A DNA stretch of 64,000 nt from Schizochytrium sp. TIO01 (GCA_004764695.1 SMSO01000014.1:6314029-6378028); one strand, 5' to 3'; positions 33,554 to 45,113 are shown, counted from the stretch's first letter. Numbers and translations are program-made. Notes: generated by a model from the sequence alone, not told the origin.

Positions 33554-35513
33554 ATATCTATGTTTTTTTTGTTTATTTTTTTTATCAATCGTGGTGAATT
33601 AGGGACCCTACCAGGATTGATTAGTCTATGCATGAATAGTGCACTAGCACTTGGCAGGTAGAGTTCTTGGAAATAAAATCAAAACCTGGCGTGCGCAATC
33701 ATCTTTGCATACTTGCCTACGCTATGAAAATACCATCGTAGAATCAGTTGCTGTCGCCTGTCCAAACAGATATGTGGCGTATGTTCGTGTCACTTTATAG
33801 AAGACGGGGTTCGCGGTCATTCTTCATCACATATCATGTCGGCTGGCACATGCAAGCAAGCAATGTCTGCCATATTCCTCGCCAGCCTGAGACTTCCCCA
33901 TTAGAGTTGAGCTCTCTCAATAGAACACGATTCGAAACTTGCAAGTGAATATTGCTTTGATGAGCATATCCTAAACTTTAGACAAGCTATCCAAACAGTT
34001 TTTCCTCTGTCCGCACGTGCATAGTATAGTATTTTAAGATTATTTTTTTAATAGAAATGAGGACACAAATAAAGACTTTGCGAATCAAGACAAGTCGAAT
34101 GGTAATGAACTCTAGTTTGTAAGTCTGACTGCTACGATCATCCCCCTGCTAAAGAGTTTGATCAGACAGGCTTGCATTTTAAGACCAGATACTGTTTCTA
34201 CCTACTTCTGTAAGCTGTGCAAGTTGTGCTGAAAGTAGAGGGGTACCCGCGTAGCACGTGAAGCACGTACATAAAACCTTCAAGCTCACCTCAATGCTGG
34301 TTTCATTCTTATTCCCTTTCTAGAAAACAAATGCAGAATAGAAGTTGAAGCAAAGAGAACTTCGACGAGGCGAAGAGATTCGATCCATCGATTCTTGACT
34401 CGTAAATTTACGCGTGCGCCTAAAACGAGCGATCATCGCCTTGCCAATGAAAATGGTTCGCAAACGCGCTAGACTGGTAATTCACTTATTATGACATTTC
34501 GCCTAACACAAGAAGACGGCCTTATCAAACGAGCTATGCCATCCTTCTGCAAATGGTGGTGCACACCGGCATTCAGGAAGATTTGCACTGCACCAGAGGG
34601 CCGGAGCAACTTGTGAAAATGAACTTGAACACTTAAGTGTCTCCTGCCCGATTCCAATAGTATACCCACCCACCGTACATCTTTATTGGTGTCATACAAT
34701 CGCGCACCTTGAACCAAATGATCAGGGCACACCTCTAATGACGATCATAACGTTTATTTGATGTTAGACATCTTTAAAGTTGAGCCAGGAAGAGCTCCAA
34801 CTTCAGATCTGCTTTGCTCTCGACCTCGCAATAAATGGTCTTGAATTTAATCTGTGGAAAGCAACCTTATGTGAAAAACGGCTACCTCGGTACTGCAACG
34901 AACAGCATTATTCAGGTGGCTGCACGCTTAGTTAGCCCTTCCTAGTGCTCTCTCCAAAGCCCATTCATGCACAAAGCAATGGGTACCTACGTACTACTAC
35001 GTAGAGGACTACAACGTCAGGGAAAGGATAACATGTTAGCTAGGCGACACAATTTAAGACCAAGCCTTTTGAGCTATGCAATTTACATTCAACTAATTGC
35101 TTTGATCATTCCCAAGATCTTCGCCACCTCGACATCTGTTCTCCTCCCAGGTCTTACTTATATGCTAACCAGCCAAGCTCAACGCAACGGAGTCACCACG
35201 AATCTAAGCGAAAGCACAGGCGAGCAGTCATGTCGCAAGACAGACGAATTAGCCCATTCCTCACCTCACTCCGAGATGCATTACCGCAACCCAATTTAAT
35301 TTGAACCTCTTTATATAAGGCCTAAAGTCACGGTCGTTTCGCGACGTTTAAAATTAAACACCTTAAAAGGAGGTCTGCGATAAACGCATTAGAGTGGTAG
35401 AGGAGGTGGATTTAAGGCGGAAACGGCACTGCCGAAGGCGCTGCTGCGGCCAGGAGAGAAGATGACGGCCAGTGTAAAGACCTTGGAGACGCGCGACGTC
35501 TTACGTACCCACG

Positions 35514-36831
35514 ATGGTTCAAGGCCCTGAGCGTGACCAGGATCTCGTGCCCCGCGCCATCAAGGCTGCTGTACGTTAAATACGCTTCGTCCCGCCCCGC
35601 GCCAGCTAGGCCACTGAGCATGTGAACATGGATGGTGAACGCGGCCGAAGACGGCCAGCCTACCTGCCTACCTTATTCTCGCCGTCTTCGCGGTGATCAA
35701 TTGCTCTTGCTGCAGCGATAGTCTCACAAATCAAGGATGAAAACGTGGAGTCGTGGAGGAATAATGGACTGAAGCAGAAGGGCCGACTTTCTTGCAGGTT
35801 GCGTCTGGGCTGCTGTTTATATGATGAATGAGATAACTAACTTCGCATGAATTCCTACTTTGCGTTAACGCTGGGAAATGTATATTCCGCAACTTCTTGC
35901 TGTGGACTCGGTGATTCTTTTTGATGATGGTACTTATGAACTTCCCTGCTCACTCCGTGATTTGCCCTGGTGAATCTTTGCATCGGCCCTTATGGTGGTA
36001 CTCGCCTTTTCACTCCTCGGATATTTACTTTTTTCACATCTTGTGTTTGTGAATTTGGGTTTTCATGAAATCCTCTTTTCTGGTGGTATTTGAATTGTGG
36101 TATTGGCCTCAACGATCCTTATCTGGAATCTCTCTTCTATTCGGGTGCTTCGTGGAATCCTGATTCTGGTGTACAGGGTGTCAGCGCCCTTGCTGGTAGC
36201 GTGGTAGGCTCTGCACAATATGCCTGGCAATTCTCGCCGGCAAGCAACCAGAAGTTCTCCCCCCAGGCTCTGGCTCGCTCTGTTGGATCAAAAGGCGTAA
36301 GTGAAAATAAAAATGATGACAGAGTTATATCTATCCTCTCATATCCTTGGGTAGATCTTGTCCGATCTTTTCATGTGGATGAGGTTTGCACCAACGAATT
36401 TTATGGATATGGAATTTTATAAAATTACATGAAAATGAAAACATTGGGACTGACTAACCTTATTCTCTGATCAAATTGAATTATGCAACTGGGTATTGAT
36501 CACCCCCCACACATTATCATGTTCCTGTACACTCTCTTTGAACAATTGTTTTTTTTCTTCACAGGCTCTCTTCGCTGTTGCTGCTGTGACTTACACCGCC
36601 ACGGAATCTATGTTGGATATGCTTTTGGAGCGACAGACCGTGGGCGCCTCCACCGTTGCTGGTGTAACTACTGGCTTTGTGGCTGGCCTTGCCAAGGGCA
36701 ACCTCAGAACTAGCGCTCTGCTCAGTGTGGTCTTCGGTGGTGCCGCCACCATTGCCTCCCTCAACGGCAACACCGTTGCCGTCAGCAACGACCGAACCAA
36801 ACCCTACCCCGGCTACCACCCCCAACACTAA
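35514..36831 (+). CDS. NDUFA11-like complex I subunit (Tim17/22/23 family), three exons
   Basis: Three exons assembled: 35514-35570 (ATG, donor GTACGT), 36177-36296 (acceptor after GTGTACAG, donor GTAAGT) and 36565-36831 (acceptor after TTCTTCACAG, to TAA). All junctions are phase 0 and the sum is 147 residues, close to the ~141 of NDUFA11. The protein shows Tim17-family small-residue helices: RAIKAAGVSALAGSVVGSAQYAW, then GSKGALFAVAAVTYTATESML, then a loop with a charged LLERQT segment, GASTVAGVTTGFVAGLAKG with the Gly-rich packing face, and ALLSVVFGGAATIASL. The order of a Tyr-containing second helix, a charged loop, then a G-rich third helix matches NDUFA11 (B14.7) of mitochondrial complex I better than the import channels Tim17, Tim22 or Tim23. 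A generic Tim17-family carrier remains possible. Exons are G/C-richer at third positions than the introns. Introns are 606 and 268 bases. Confidence 0.72.
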
Positions 36832-37922
36832 TAAGCAAACATTATGCACTTATGCACTTACTTGTCAAGGCAATACAAATTCTCTTTTTTTGTTCCTCTC
36901 TTTTTCTTCTTTCAATCTCAACGCTTGAAAGATTTCTCTCTTTTTGCTCTTCAAACACCAATGTTATTTGGGTTTGACTTTTGACTCCTAAGTTCTTCTT
37001 CTTCTGCTGCTGAGGTTTCTGCGAGGGCTTGCTCATCTCCTTCGGGCTTGCAAACGTTTTGAGACTCCACTTCTTAATAGCCTTAATAGCCTTTATCGAT
37101 ATCTTTGATGCTTACCAACCATATACAATGATTTTTTTCGTCTATCTAGCTCGTTACGACCCTTGGTGTGATTCAATGAATTGATAGAAAATGTGTCCTA
37201 TCTTTAAAATTATCTGCAAATTAACTAGGTCTTTGTTGTCGCTATGTAGCAACTGACCTATGTTAGCTGCAACGGAAATATGTCTTCTAGAGACGGAGTG
37301 AGGACAGGTCTCTATACAAATTTGAAAAAAATTGTAAGAGGAAAAGTGGATGCCAACCTCAAGTCAACCCTAGGAGGGATTTCCCCCTTAAACATGATTA
37401 CCCGAATTGCAAATCCATCAATGAAGATTTAATTTACCTTCTGAGAAGCAAGCTAAGAGGGCCAGTCGCCCAAATCTTTTTAAAATGGTCTGAAAGAGAA
37501 ATTTTAAGCATTGAGACTTAAAGAGTCATTTATCAGTTCAAAGTTGTGTCTATTGGGAGGCCCATTCGCCAAAATTGCATACAAATGCACTCCCTTGTTT
37601 CCTTTTTCGGGATTCGTTCTTTCCTTATCTTTTCGGGGTTTTCGATATGTTTATGTTTATACGGTCGTGAATGCGATGCTAAATATTTTACGACAAATTC
37701 CTTTTTTAAATCTGAAAAAGAAAATGTCCACATCTGTGGCACTCCCTTTCTGTTTCTAGCAGGGTAAACAACAGTATTCCGTCCTCCCCTTTTACCATAG
37801 CATAACTTAGCAGAGCCAAGCCAAGCCAAGCCAAGCCAAGCCAAGCCAACCCATGAGAGAGTTCATCTTCTGCCAAAAACAAAGTAGATCCACATTCACA
37901 ACGTTGAAAAGCATAACAGAAT
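36832..37922. other. Region between convergent genes
   Basis: 3' flank of the NDUFA11-like gene and of the Rab18 gene. An AGCCA pentanucleotide repeat sits at about 37812-37851, roughly 70 bases beyond the Rab18 stop. No gene supported. Confidence 0.5.
37812..37851. repeat. AGCCA pentanucleotide repeat
   Basis: About seven units of a 5-base repeat in the 3' flank of the Rab18 gene. Confidence 0.85.
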
Positions 37923-38843
37923 CTAACAGCAGCCCCCTTCCTCTTCTGCCTCTTGTGTGAGGTCAGCGGCTTGCTGATGTTGCCCGCCGCGGTAATGAAG
38001 AGAAGACCCACCTGCTTTTGAAGCACCACCAGTTGCTTCGGTACCTTCCAGAAGTGCAGGACTATCAAGAATCTTTTGTACAAGCTCTTGGAAAACTTGC
38101 TTCACACCAAGTTTGGTCTTCGCACTGGTCTCAATGAAGAGCATCCCGCGCTGGCGTGCCCACGCCTCACCCTCGCGTGTCGAAACCCGACGTTGCTCCT
38201 CAAGATCAATTTTGTTGCCAACAAGTACTAGAATGACGTCTTTTGTTCCCCCAGGCGTATACTTACCGACCTCCTCAAGCCATTGGTTAATGTGCTCGAA
38301 AGTGTCACGTCTTGTTACATCATAAGTCAAAATAATTCCTTGGGCACCTCGGTAGTAAGAACTGGTTAATGTCCGGAACCTTTCCTGGCCGGCAGTATCC
38401 CAGATGGTCGCCTTGATTGTTCGTCCGCCCTGCTGGAGCATCTTTACCTTAAAGTCAACTCCACAGGTAGCATTTTGATCGGGGGTAAATGTATTGTCCG
38501 TAAACTGCAAAAGAATACTACGGCAGCGCACGTCCAAAACGGAGCATCACATATAAACAAGCAAGCGTTGTTAGTTTTTAGTTTTTTTATGACTAAACCT
38601 TATTTCCAGACGAGAGGGAATGCATGCAAAATAAGTATGCCCTACTTTTAACTGTTTCATAGAGCTTTGAGCGAGTATGAGATTGTGTGATGTATATGTG
38701 CTAACATGAGGAGGCACACACTGGAACTGATGGAAATAACCCATCTTGGAGATTCCAAGCATCACTTACCTTGACTTTCCAACGCCAGAATCCCCAATCA
38801 GAAGAAGTTTGAACAAGTGATCATATGGTTCGTTGCCGAGCAT
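37923..38843 (-). CDS. RAB18: Rab18 small GTPase, two exons
   Basis: Exon 1 is 38843-38770 (ATG; donor GTAAGT; phase 2) and exon 2 is 38517-37923 (acceptor after TGCCGTAG). The join restores an uninterrupted 222-residue Rab and completes the P-loop GDSGVGKS (17-24). Switch I includes TCGVDFKVK (Rab18-type GVDFKVK), switch II WDTAGQERFRTLTSSYYRGAQG, then the guanine-binding GNKID and the ETSAK motif. DVTRRDTF after the RGAQGIILTY segment is a Rab18 signature. The C-terminus ends EEGGCC, a geranylgeranylation site, after a Gly/Gln-rich hypervariable tail. Rab18 acts at the ER and lipid droplets and, in animals, binds the NRZ tether together with syntaxin-18, whose homologue is encoded at 20.2 kb. 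The 252-base intron falls directly after the P-loop Lys-Ser. Confidence 0.93.
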
Positions 38844-40158
38844 GGTTTCTGTCGCTTATGGACAGCCTTGCCTGCGCCTCCAAGCTGTTTTTAAGAACTG
38901 TCCGCGCGGAGAGAAAGCTGATGAACTGTTATTGCTCAAGACTGTCGCTTCTTTCTCCTCCTGTGCTTCGAATTCCTCGCAAGCAGCCGCCTAATTAAAA
39001 GGTTTCACAAGAAGATCGCACGCGGGAACAACCAACGACGGTCTTGCCGCGCTCACGAAGACTCCGTGAGCCGTCAGAGGATTTCTACTTTGCTCGCGAA
39101 GAGAGAGTGCTCTCAGCGTCAAATAGGTACCTACTCTTCATAGGTAATCTACCTACCCATATAATATTAAATTAAACATATGTATTGAGGCCTGTAAACA
39201 ACTTTTTTCTTTCAAGTTTTTCTTTCCATGGAAGTGGATAAGAAAGACGTGAACTACATAGCGTTCTACTTTAGGATTTGAGGCCACGAGAAGGAAGCAT
39301 ATTCACGCCAAAGAAGGAACAGTCTTTACTGAGCGTACCTTTCCCCCTGTGATAGCTAACGTCTCTGCCTTGGACTATTTTATTTTTTTATTGATGTAAA
39401 TTTCTCTGCTTCGGACTCTTCTTTTCAAACTTGAATAGAAAAAAAATTATAATGTACCACTCCGGAATTCCGACAAGGGTAGCGTTCCAGGTCGAATCCT
39501 AGAAGCAAACTTTTCTTCATCTATGAAACAAAGCTAGAGTTGAGACAAGATCGAACGGGTCTATGGATTTTTCTAAACAGAGAACGCACTTCAAGGTCCA
39601 GTGCGGAAAGAAGTAGTAGAAGTAGAGAAAGTTTTGGTTCTCAGTTTGTAATGTATAGTTTATCTTTCTTTTACTACGGGTACTTGTGTAATGGAGGACT
39701 TGTGTCTAGCCTTGAGCGAGACGTCAGGAAGTGAAAGTGTGTCAGTTGATTCTCTTTCATGGTCGAAAGAAATGCGAGACATCGGGTCTAGGTACAAGCG
39801 TGTACTATCCGATTTCATTTTCAATATCGAGGATTGCAGCCTATCATTTTATGCGCACGTCCTTCATTACATCATCATCTTTAGTATTTATTTTGCGACC
39901 TTATCCTTTCCGTATGTTCGATGCTGATCGATGTCTAGGTTCTTTTAATCGCTGATCGCTGGTTATGATCGTGCTTCTGACACTTGTTACTCAACGTGAG
40001 GAGGATTATCTGTTTACTTTTTCGTTTTTGTAGAATATCGACTACGTCATTATCCATCAAAACGTCAAAGGCAGTAAGTAACACAACAGAAATGTCTAAA
40101 CGAACCACGATCCAACGAATGAAACACAAGAACAAAGACCGCTTAGACAAAACACCAC
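38844..40158. promoter_or_regulatory. Rab18 upstream region, including TAGGTACCTA palindrome
   Basis: The first 330 bases are the likely Rab18 promoter. They carry TAGGTACCTA (39124-39133), TAGGTA (39141-39146) and TACCTACC (39150-39157), about 280-315 bases upstream of the start codon. The remainder to 40158 contains only short frames without domains, and is the 3' flank of the transporter gene on its right. Confidence 0.45.
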
Positions 40159-41151
40159 TTAGGCCTTGCTGTCAGGAACAGCGGCCTTCTTCTTAGACTT
40201 ATTCTGCTTAACGTAAACAGAGATAAGAATGGAAAGCGTAAAGATGAAGCCTCCAACGACGTGCATGTAAGTGATGGGCTTGGCAACGAGCATAAAGGAG
40301 AGAATGATGGTGAAGACCTTGCGGCAACTCTTGACGATCTCAGCATTGACGGCACCAAAATGCTTGATGAGCACGAGCACGAAGATGCTGCTAGTGTATC
40401 CAAGCACGGAGAACATGGCGGTCCAGGTGACAACCTCGGGGTTCTTGGTAGCGTGAGCAATGGCAGTCCAGAGCTCTCCGCTCTGGAGGAGCGGAAGAGC
40501 AGCCCAGACGCTGCCAAAGAGAGATGCATACATCATGACTTCCGCCTGAGAGCACTTGAGCTGCTTGAAGAAGTAGCGCTCCTCGTAGTTGGAGGTGACA
40601 GCATCGCAAAGCACTCCGAGGGTGATGAGTACAATGCCAATAAAGTCGAATTTGGGAGAAGCCTGGGAGTCACCAAGCACAAAGAGCGTAATTCCAGTGA
40701 CCAAAACCATCGCGGAGAGGTACTCAGCACGGGTGAAACGCTTGCCCTGGAGAAAGACACCAACAATCATAACCGGGATGACCTTGGAGCTCTTGAAGAG
40801 CACGCGAACGGGGTAGTTAAGGTAGGTGAGACTCCAGTTGGTGAAGAGGATTCCACCAAATGTGAAGACACTGAGTTTGGCATAGTCTTGAAGCGAAGCG
40901 CGGCGTTTGGTGTCACCGGTGACAACGCCTTCAACGAAGCCGCAAAGAGCGAAGGTCAGCGTGGTCAGAAGCGACACGAAGCCGTGCTGAGTGCCTTCAA
41001 TCAAGAAGACACGCTCCTGAAGGTAGGCAAAGAGGAGAGAAAAGGAAAGGTTACCAAAGGCCAGCGTAAGGAGCTGGGCTTGAGGGCTCATAAAACTGAG
41101 GTCTACCCCAAAGACGGCCACCTTGGAGGCGGCTTCTCCCTTGCGCTCCAT
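40159..41151 (-). CDS. PAPS/nucleotide-sugar transporter, SLC35B type
   Basis: 330 residues from the ATG at 41151; the frame extends upstream but only with a GTG. About ten membrane helices cover the chain. The best signature is NYPVRVLFKSSKVIPVM followed by GVFLQGKRF (about 120-145), matching SLC35B2/SLC35B3 (PAPS transporters 1 and 2). LGDSQASPKFDFIGIVLITLGVLCDAVTSNYEE (about 162-195) and the C-terminal FGAVNAEIVKSCRKVFTIILSF block (about 265-285) also match. The protein ends in a Lys-rich tail (KQNKSKKKAAVPDSKA). SLC35B proteins carry the sulfate donor 3'-phosphoadenosine 5'-phosphosulfate from cytosol to Golgi/ER lumen for sulfation. UDP-galactose/UDP-glucose transport by a close UAA-family relative cannot be excluded. 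The whole gene is also open for about 300 codons on the opposite strand (40261-41157), a by-product of codon bias. Confidence 0.85.
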   Translation of the reverse strand: MERKGEAASKVAVFGVDLSFMSPQAQLLTLAFGNLSFSLLFAYLQERVFLIEGTQHGFVSLLTTLTFALCGFVEGVVTGDTKRRASLQDYAKLSVFTFGGILFTNWSLTYLNYPVRVLFKSSKVIPVMIVGVFLQGKRFTRAEYLSAMVLVTGITLFVLGDSQASPKFDFIGIVLITLGVLCDAVTSNYEERYFFKQLKCSQAEVMMYASLFGSVWAALPLLQSGELWTAIAHATKNPEVVTWTAMFSVLGYTSSIFVLVLIKHFGAVNAEIVKSCRKVFTIILSFMLVAKPITYMHVVGGFIFTLSILISVYVKQNKSKKKAAVPDSKA

Positions 41152-44126
41152 CTTTAACGGCTTAGGACGGATGCAAACCCAACGAAGCCACAGCAATAAG
41201 AAGCTTACGACAACAACAATACAGACAGCTTCGGACGCACGAGCACGCACGCAAGCTGTAGATCAGCTGTAACGCACAATATAGACGCAACAAAAGGCGT
41301 CTCAATGGGATCTGCTGTGCTACTGAGATGCGCCAGCACTGCCTTTTGTGTTGATCAATCGATGATAACTATTGCAAACATCAAAAAAAATTATCACATT
41401 AAAAACAAATTACTCTGCCATATTAAACCACTAGAAAACCAGGAAAGAAAAAACTTTTCTATCTCGTTTCTTTCTTTTTAGGCCATGGTATAAGGGTTCA
41501 ATTACCTAAAACGATAGGAGCACCCGATCAATTCTAATGGAAATCTTTCATCGATTTTATTCAATTCATCTCTTCATGTCAAGCCAATACTTAGGGCAGT
41601 AGTCTGCCAAGAGCTCCATCGTCGAATCGATGGCTAAGCCAGCCTGGACTCAGACTTTGCAGTGTGCTTTGTGCCAAAAGTATTGGCCTGAGGAGCGATA
41701 TTGATTGCAGCACTTTGCCATCTCTTCAGAATCGAGTCTTTCCTTTCATTTCCTTTAACTTCCTTGGAGCCGTCCAAGATGGTGGTTCCAATAAGGTGGC
41801 AATTTAAGGGGATTATGTAGCACTTAGCTAGTCGATGTTAGTGTCCCGCGCGAAAGACGGCCTCCAAGACTTGCTCCTTAAGGCGTTGAAAGCGCCGAGA
41901 AGACCTCAGGACGCGCCGAAGAGAATCGAAAACCCGTGGAAGATCGTGTGGAAAGGTGGAAACTGGCATGTCCAGGCGCCAAGAGAAGTTTGCTTCTCCA
42001 GGGTCCATTGGAAGTCGTCCAATGACGGCGGATAGAGAGGAGGAGTCCAGTTCTCATTTGTTTTCTTATGTGCCGCCGGTCTCCTTTTATTTTCTCCTAA
42101 AGAACAGCTAAGTGCCCTACCTACTAATTGATTTATAAGGAACAGGATCAATGTGTTGTTCTTCTATTTGTTGGTTTCTTTGTTTCTTTGGTTCTTTGCG
42201 TTGTTGTTTAGATCATACGCAGTTCCTATCATATGTCATATGCAGTACCTCTTCTACGTTAGATGTGGGATCTTTTATGACCGAGTCTTTGAGTTTGCTG
42301 TGAATCTACAAAAAATCTACAAAAACGTGGGGACAGGGAACATAAAAGGGCGCCTGCAAGTGCCGGAAATGGGGGCTCCACGCGCGAGATCTTCCGAGGG
42401 AAAGCACTCGTGATGAAGGACGAAGGTAGGATATTGGCACTGGGTATCTGAGTAGGATCAAGAAAAAAAGTTGATGCGGGTCTGCTCAGATGTTGCTTTA
42501 ACTGGCAAGCTATGGCTTAGAAGGAATCAGCCATGTCATTACCAAAACTATGTCCTGCTCGAACGTGGCTAGGCGCAGAATATTGAAGAATTATCTTTAA
42601 AACAAGAGTGTACCATAGGAATGCGTGAAAGGAGTTCAGGTATAGGCAAGTTGACCAGGTATATGAACATTAGTGGAGCAACGATCGTCGTGATAGTCGT
42701 TTCTCAAAGAGAGTCCGAGTCTTTGTGACAACACTCCTGATACCGGTTCAGCAGAATCCTAAAAAGTTTATGCTAATGACCTAGAGGGTGCTGGGAAGTA
42801 TGTTAGACAGTGGTCGAGCTCGAAACTAAGAAAGGTCTTTCCAGACCGCAGGAAAGAGCAGTTTGTTTGGTGCTGCATACTTCTCTAATTTTTACCCCAC
42901 GCTCTCCAACTTGGAAATTGTATGTTGTGGAGTGGATTTTGCTCGTGCACGCCACGCTCTATGCTTGTTGAAAGCGTCCTCACTTTTACTTTTACTTCTA
43001 CTTCTACTTTTTCTTTTACTCGCACTCGCACTCAAACCCGAATTTGAGGTTCCAAAGGCTCTGATGACTTTCCGTGTCTACTCGACATCAGTTTTTATTG
43101 GGATGATTGCAAAGTCCTACACAGCTGCATGTCACCTTCGTCCTGCATGGGACAGGCTATGGATTTCCTTGTGTAGAAGGATTCGCTTCTCTGCTCCAGA
43201 GAGTATTTATCGACGGTTTTTGTTGACCTGTTTGATCAATCCCTATTGAAATTCCTTGCATGGTCTCCCCTTCTAAGCTCTGCAGGTTGTCTATATCGTC
43301 AATAGCACGAATTATTACCTTGGACTACCATTGCCACTACGGTGGCGAAGATTAGGTCGGCACTACCACGATCGTCGTTGTCGCATTGGTTTGTTCTTCG
43401 CTTGAAAGTCGCTGTGAAGAAGTTACGAGCAATCCTAGAAAGTACCTAGCAGGTGTCTACCACCTAATAGGATTACACATTGAATAAATAAATTAATTAA
43501 TTATTAAATAAATAGTTGTAGAAGATTGACTGCCCTTTCCTTCTTCTTCAATCCTGGCAGCCGAAGAGGTTAATTTTTAAGGACCAGAACTGCAGAGCTT
43601 CCCGTGGCCTGCACGCAACAAGCACCAGGCCTATCCTGAGCTCGCGATAAGCTGCAAGAGACCTACATACAGGCCTTTCGGCGAACAGATTGGGCGCACG
43701 CCAGCTGGTGGTATCTGGTAAGTAGAAGTGAGGACAAATGGGTTCGCTCAGACACATTCGCTCGCTCGCTCGCTGCTTTTGGAGGCGCAAACGATCTTGT
43801 GAAGAATAACTTTTCACCATGACCAAACCTGCTTTGCAAGGACCGGGTGTATAGCGAGGACGGTGGTGTCGGCTGTGCGAGAAGCAGTGGAAGTAAGTCC
43901 CATCGGGGCGGACTTGGTTAAATATCTTTTGGTTGTCGTGAAGATTTTGGTTAGACTAACTTGTTTATGTGCTTGCGTACTTGCATACATGCGTATGGAT
44001 GCCCAATGCGATGCAAATCGACGTGCGATCCGTGGCGGATTTACTCTGATGGCCCCTTCTTGGATATGTATGTGGAATTATATTTTGTGACATTCTTTGG
44101 AATCAAAGACCATTTGACTGAGAACG
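41152..44126. other. Intergenic region
   Basis: About 3 kb with no gene I can support. An apparent Leu-rich frame at 42863-43249 is created by a TTACTT-like repeat (about 42984-43030). Short TAAA/TTAA runs occur near 43480-43515. The right-hand ~100 bases are the 5' flank of the twinfilin gene. Confidence 0.5.
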
Positions 44127-45113
44127 ATGGCTCGCGCAAACCTTATTGTAGAGAAGGAGCTCCAGGATGTCTTTGTGAACGCAGCAGAGCAGGGTACTCG
44201 CTGGATCCAGGCATGCCTAGATGATGTCAACATTTGTGTTGAGGCCACAGGCCCGGTGTCCGATGATATCGAGAGCGACCTAGAAAGCATGAAGAGTGAT
44301 GCTCTCGCCGAGGGCAAGCCGTGTTTCATTCTCTTTTGCCTTGAGCCTGGCGCAGAAGCCCAGGCATGGGTTCTCATTGCTTATGTGCCTGACAACTCCA
44401 AGGTTAAAGCTCGGATGCTCTATGCCTCTGGTGTGGCTGATGTTAAGGAGGCTCTGGGGTACAGCAACTTCAGTGGTAGTGCGCACGTGACCTCTGCTGA
44501 TGAGCTTTCCCTTGATGTCATCCGTGGCGTCATTCGTCGTGAATTTACGGATCAGCCCTTGACTGAGTCTGAGATCCTTGCCAAAGAGGAGGTTGCTCAA
44601 ATGGCGCCTCCATCTGAGGTTCGGGCTAATGCGATGGGTCTTGTCCCCTTCGATTTCACACCGGATCTCGATGCCGCGCTTGAGGCCTTCAAGGAGGGCT
44701 CCTCAAACTTTGTGGAGTTTGTCATTGAGGGAGATTCAACCGTTGCTAAAGGTAGCTCTGAGGCCTCCCAGCTCGACTCCTCTACAATTGCTCACGAGCC
44801 GCGTTTTTACCTCGTGCGCCAAGTTGATACAAGCAACAATGTCTATTACATCTTCTCGTGCCCCGAAGGAACCAAAATTCGTGTGCGCATGCTTTACTCC
44901 ACCTGTAAGGCCACCCTTGCCGCGCACCTTGATGAGCTGGACATTGAGATCACCAAGGTCTTTGAGCTTGGCGAACCAGGCGATATTGATGACCTTCTGA
45001 AAATGTATGACACCCCTGATGATGATGCTGGCCAGATCAGACAGGCCAACTTCTCCAAGCCATCACGCCCTGGTCGTGGAAAGGCGCGTGTTATGAAGAA
45101 GAAGACTCCCTGA
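44127..45113 (+). CDS. Twinfilin, two ADF-homology domains
   Basis: 328 residues in one exon, ATG at 44127. Two ADF-H domains are visible. The first (about 1-140) carries the VPDNSKVKARMLYASGVADVKEALG segment, the long actin-binding helix and loop typical of the family (VRxKMLYASS...). The second (about 165-305) shows the parallel CPEGTKIRVRMLYSTCKATLAAHL segment. A basic tail (SKPSRPGRGKARVMKKKTP) follows and would suit the capping-protein and phosphoinositide binding of twinfilin tails. Twinfilin sequesters ADP-actin monomers, caps barbed ends and promotes depolymerisation. Size and two-domain layout separate it from single-domain cofilin and from coactosin. Gly, Ala and Leu codons are G/C-biased, suggesting good expression. 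Confidence 0.9.
   Translation: MARANLIVEKELQDVFVNAAEQGTRWIQACLDDVNICVEATGPVSDDIESDLESMKSDALAEGKPCFILFCLEPGAEAQAWVLIAYVPDNSKVKARMLYASGVADVKEALGYSNFSGSAHVTSADELSLDVIRGVIRREFTDQPLTESEILAKEEVAQMAPPSEVRANAMGLVPFDFTPDLDAALEAFKEGSSNFVEFVIEGDSTVAKGSSEASQLDSSTIAHEPRFYLVRQVDTSNNVYYIFSCPEGTKIRVRMLYSTCKATLAAHLDELDIEITKVFELGEPGDIDDLLKMYDTPDDDAGQIRQANFSKPSRPGRGKARVMKKKTP

Larger units (their letters stand above)
28091..35513. other. Gene desert, AT-rich, microsatellites
   Basis: About 7.4 kb without a supportable gene. Repeats include GATC/AATC tracts (28617-28677), TGAC/TCAC units (about 30198-30233), TTTTTG units (30455-30497) and CACCAT units (about 33513-33553). Open frames are short, lack domains and often begin at non-ATG codons. 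Long A/T-rich runs (for example 33040-33260) resemble noncoding DNA. Spliced genes with very short exons, like the LRR genes elsewhere in this window, could still hide here. Confidence 0.5.

Noticed and set aside
39481-39510. GGTCGAATCC, reminiscent of a tRNA T-arm
   Set aside because: One base short of the B-box consensus, and no matching D-arm or acceptor stem lies upstream.
40261-41157. 298-codon open frame on plus, antisense to the transporter gene
   Set aside because: The composition is rich in His, Glu and Asp without any domain. It mirrors the codon bias of the real minus-strand SLC35B gene, a common shadow effect.
42863-43249. 128-codon frame with a Leu-rich helix
   Set aside because: The hydrophobic run is produced by a TTACTT-type simple repeat; the flanks show no domain.
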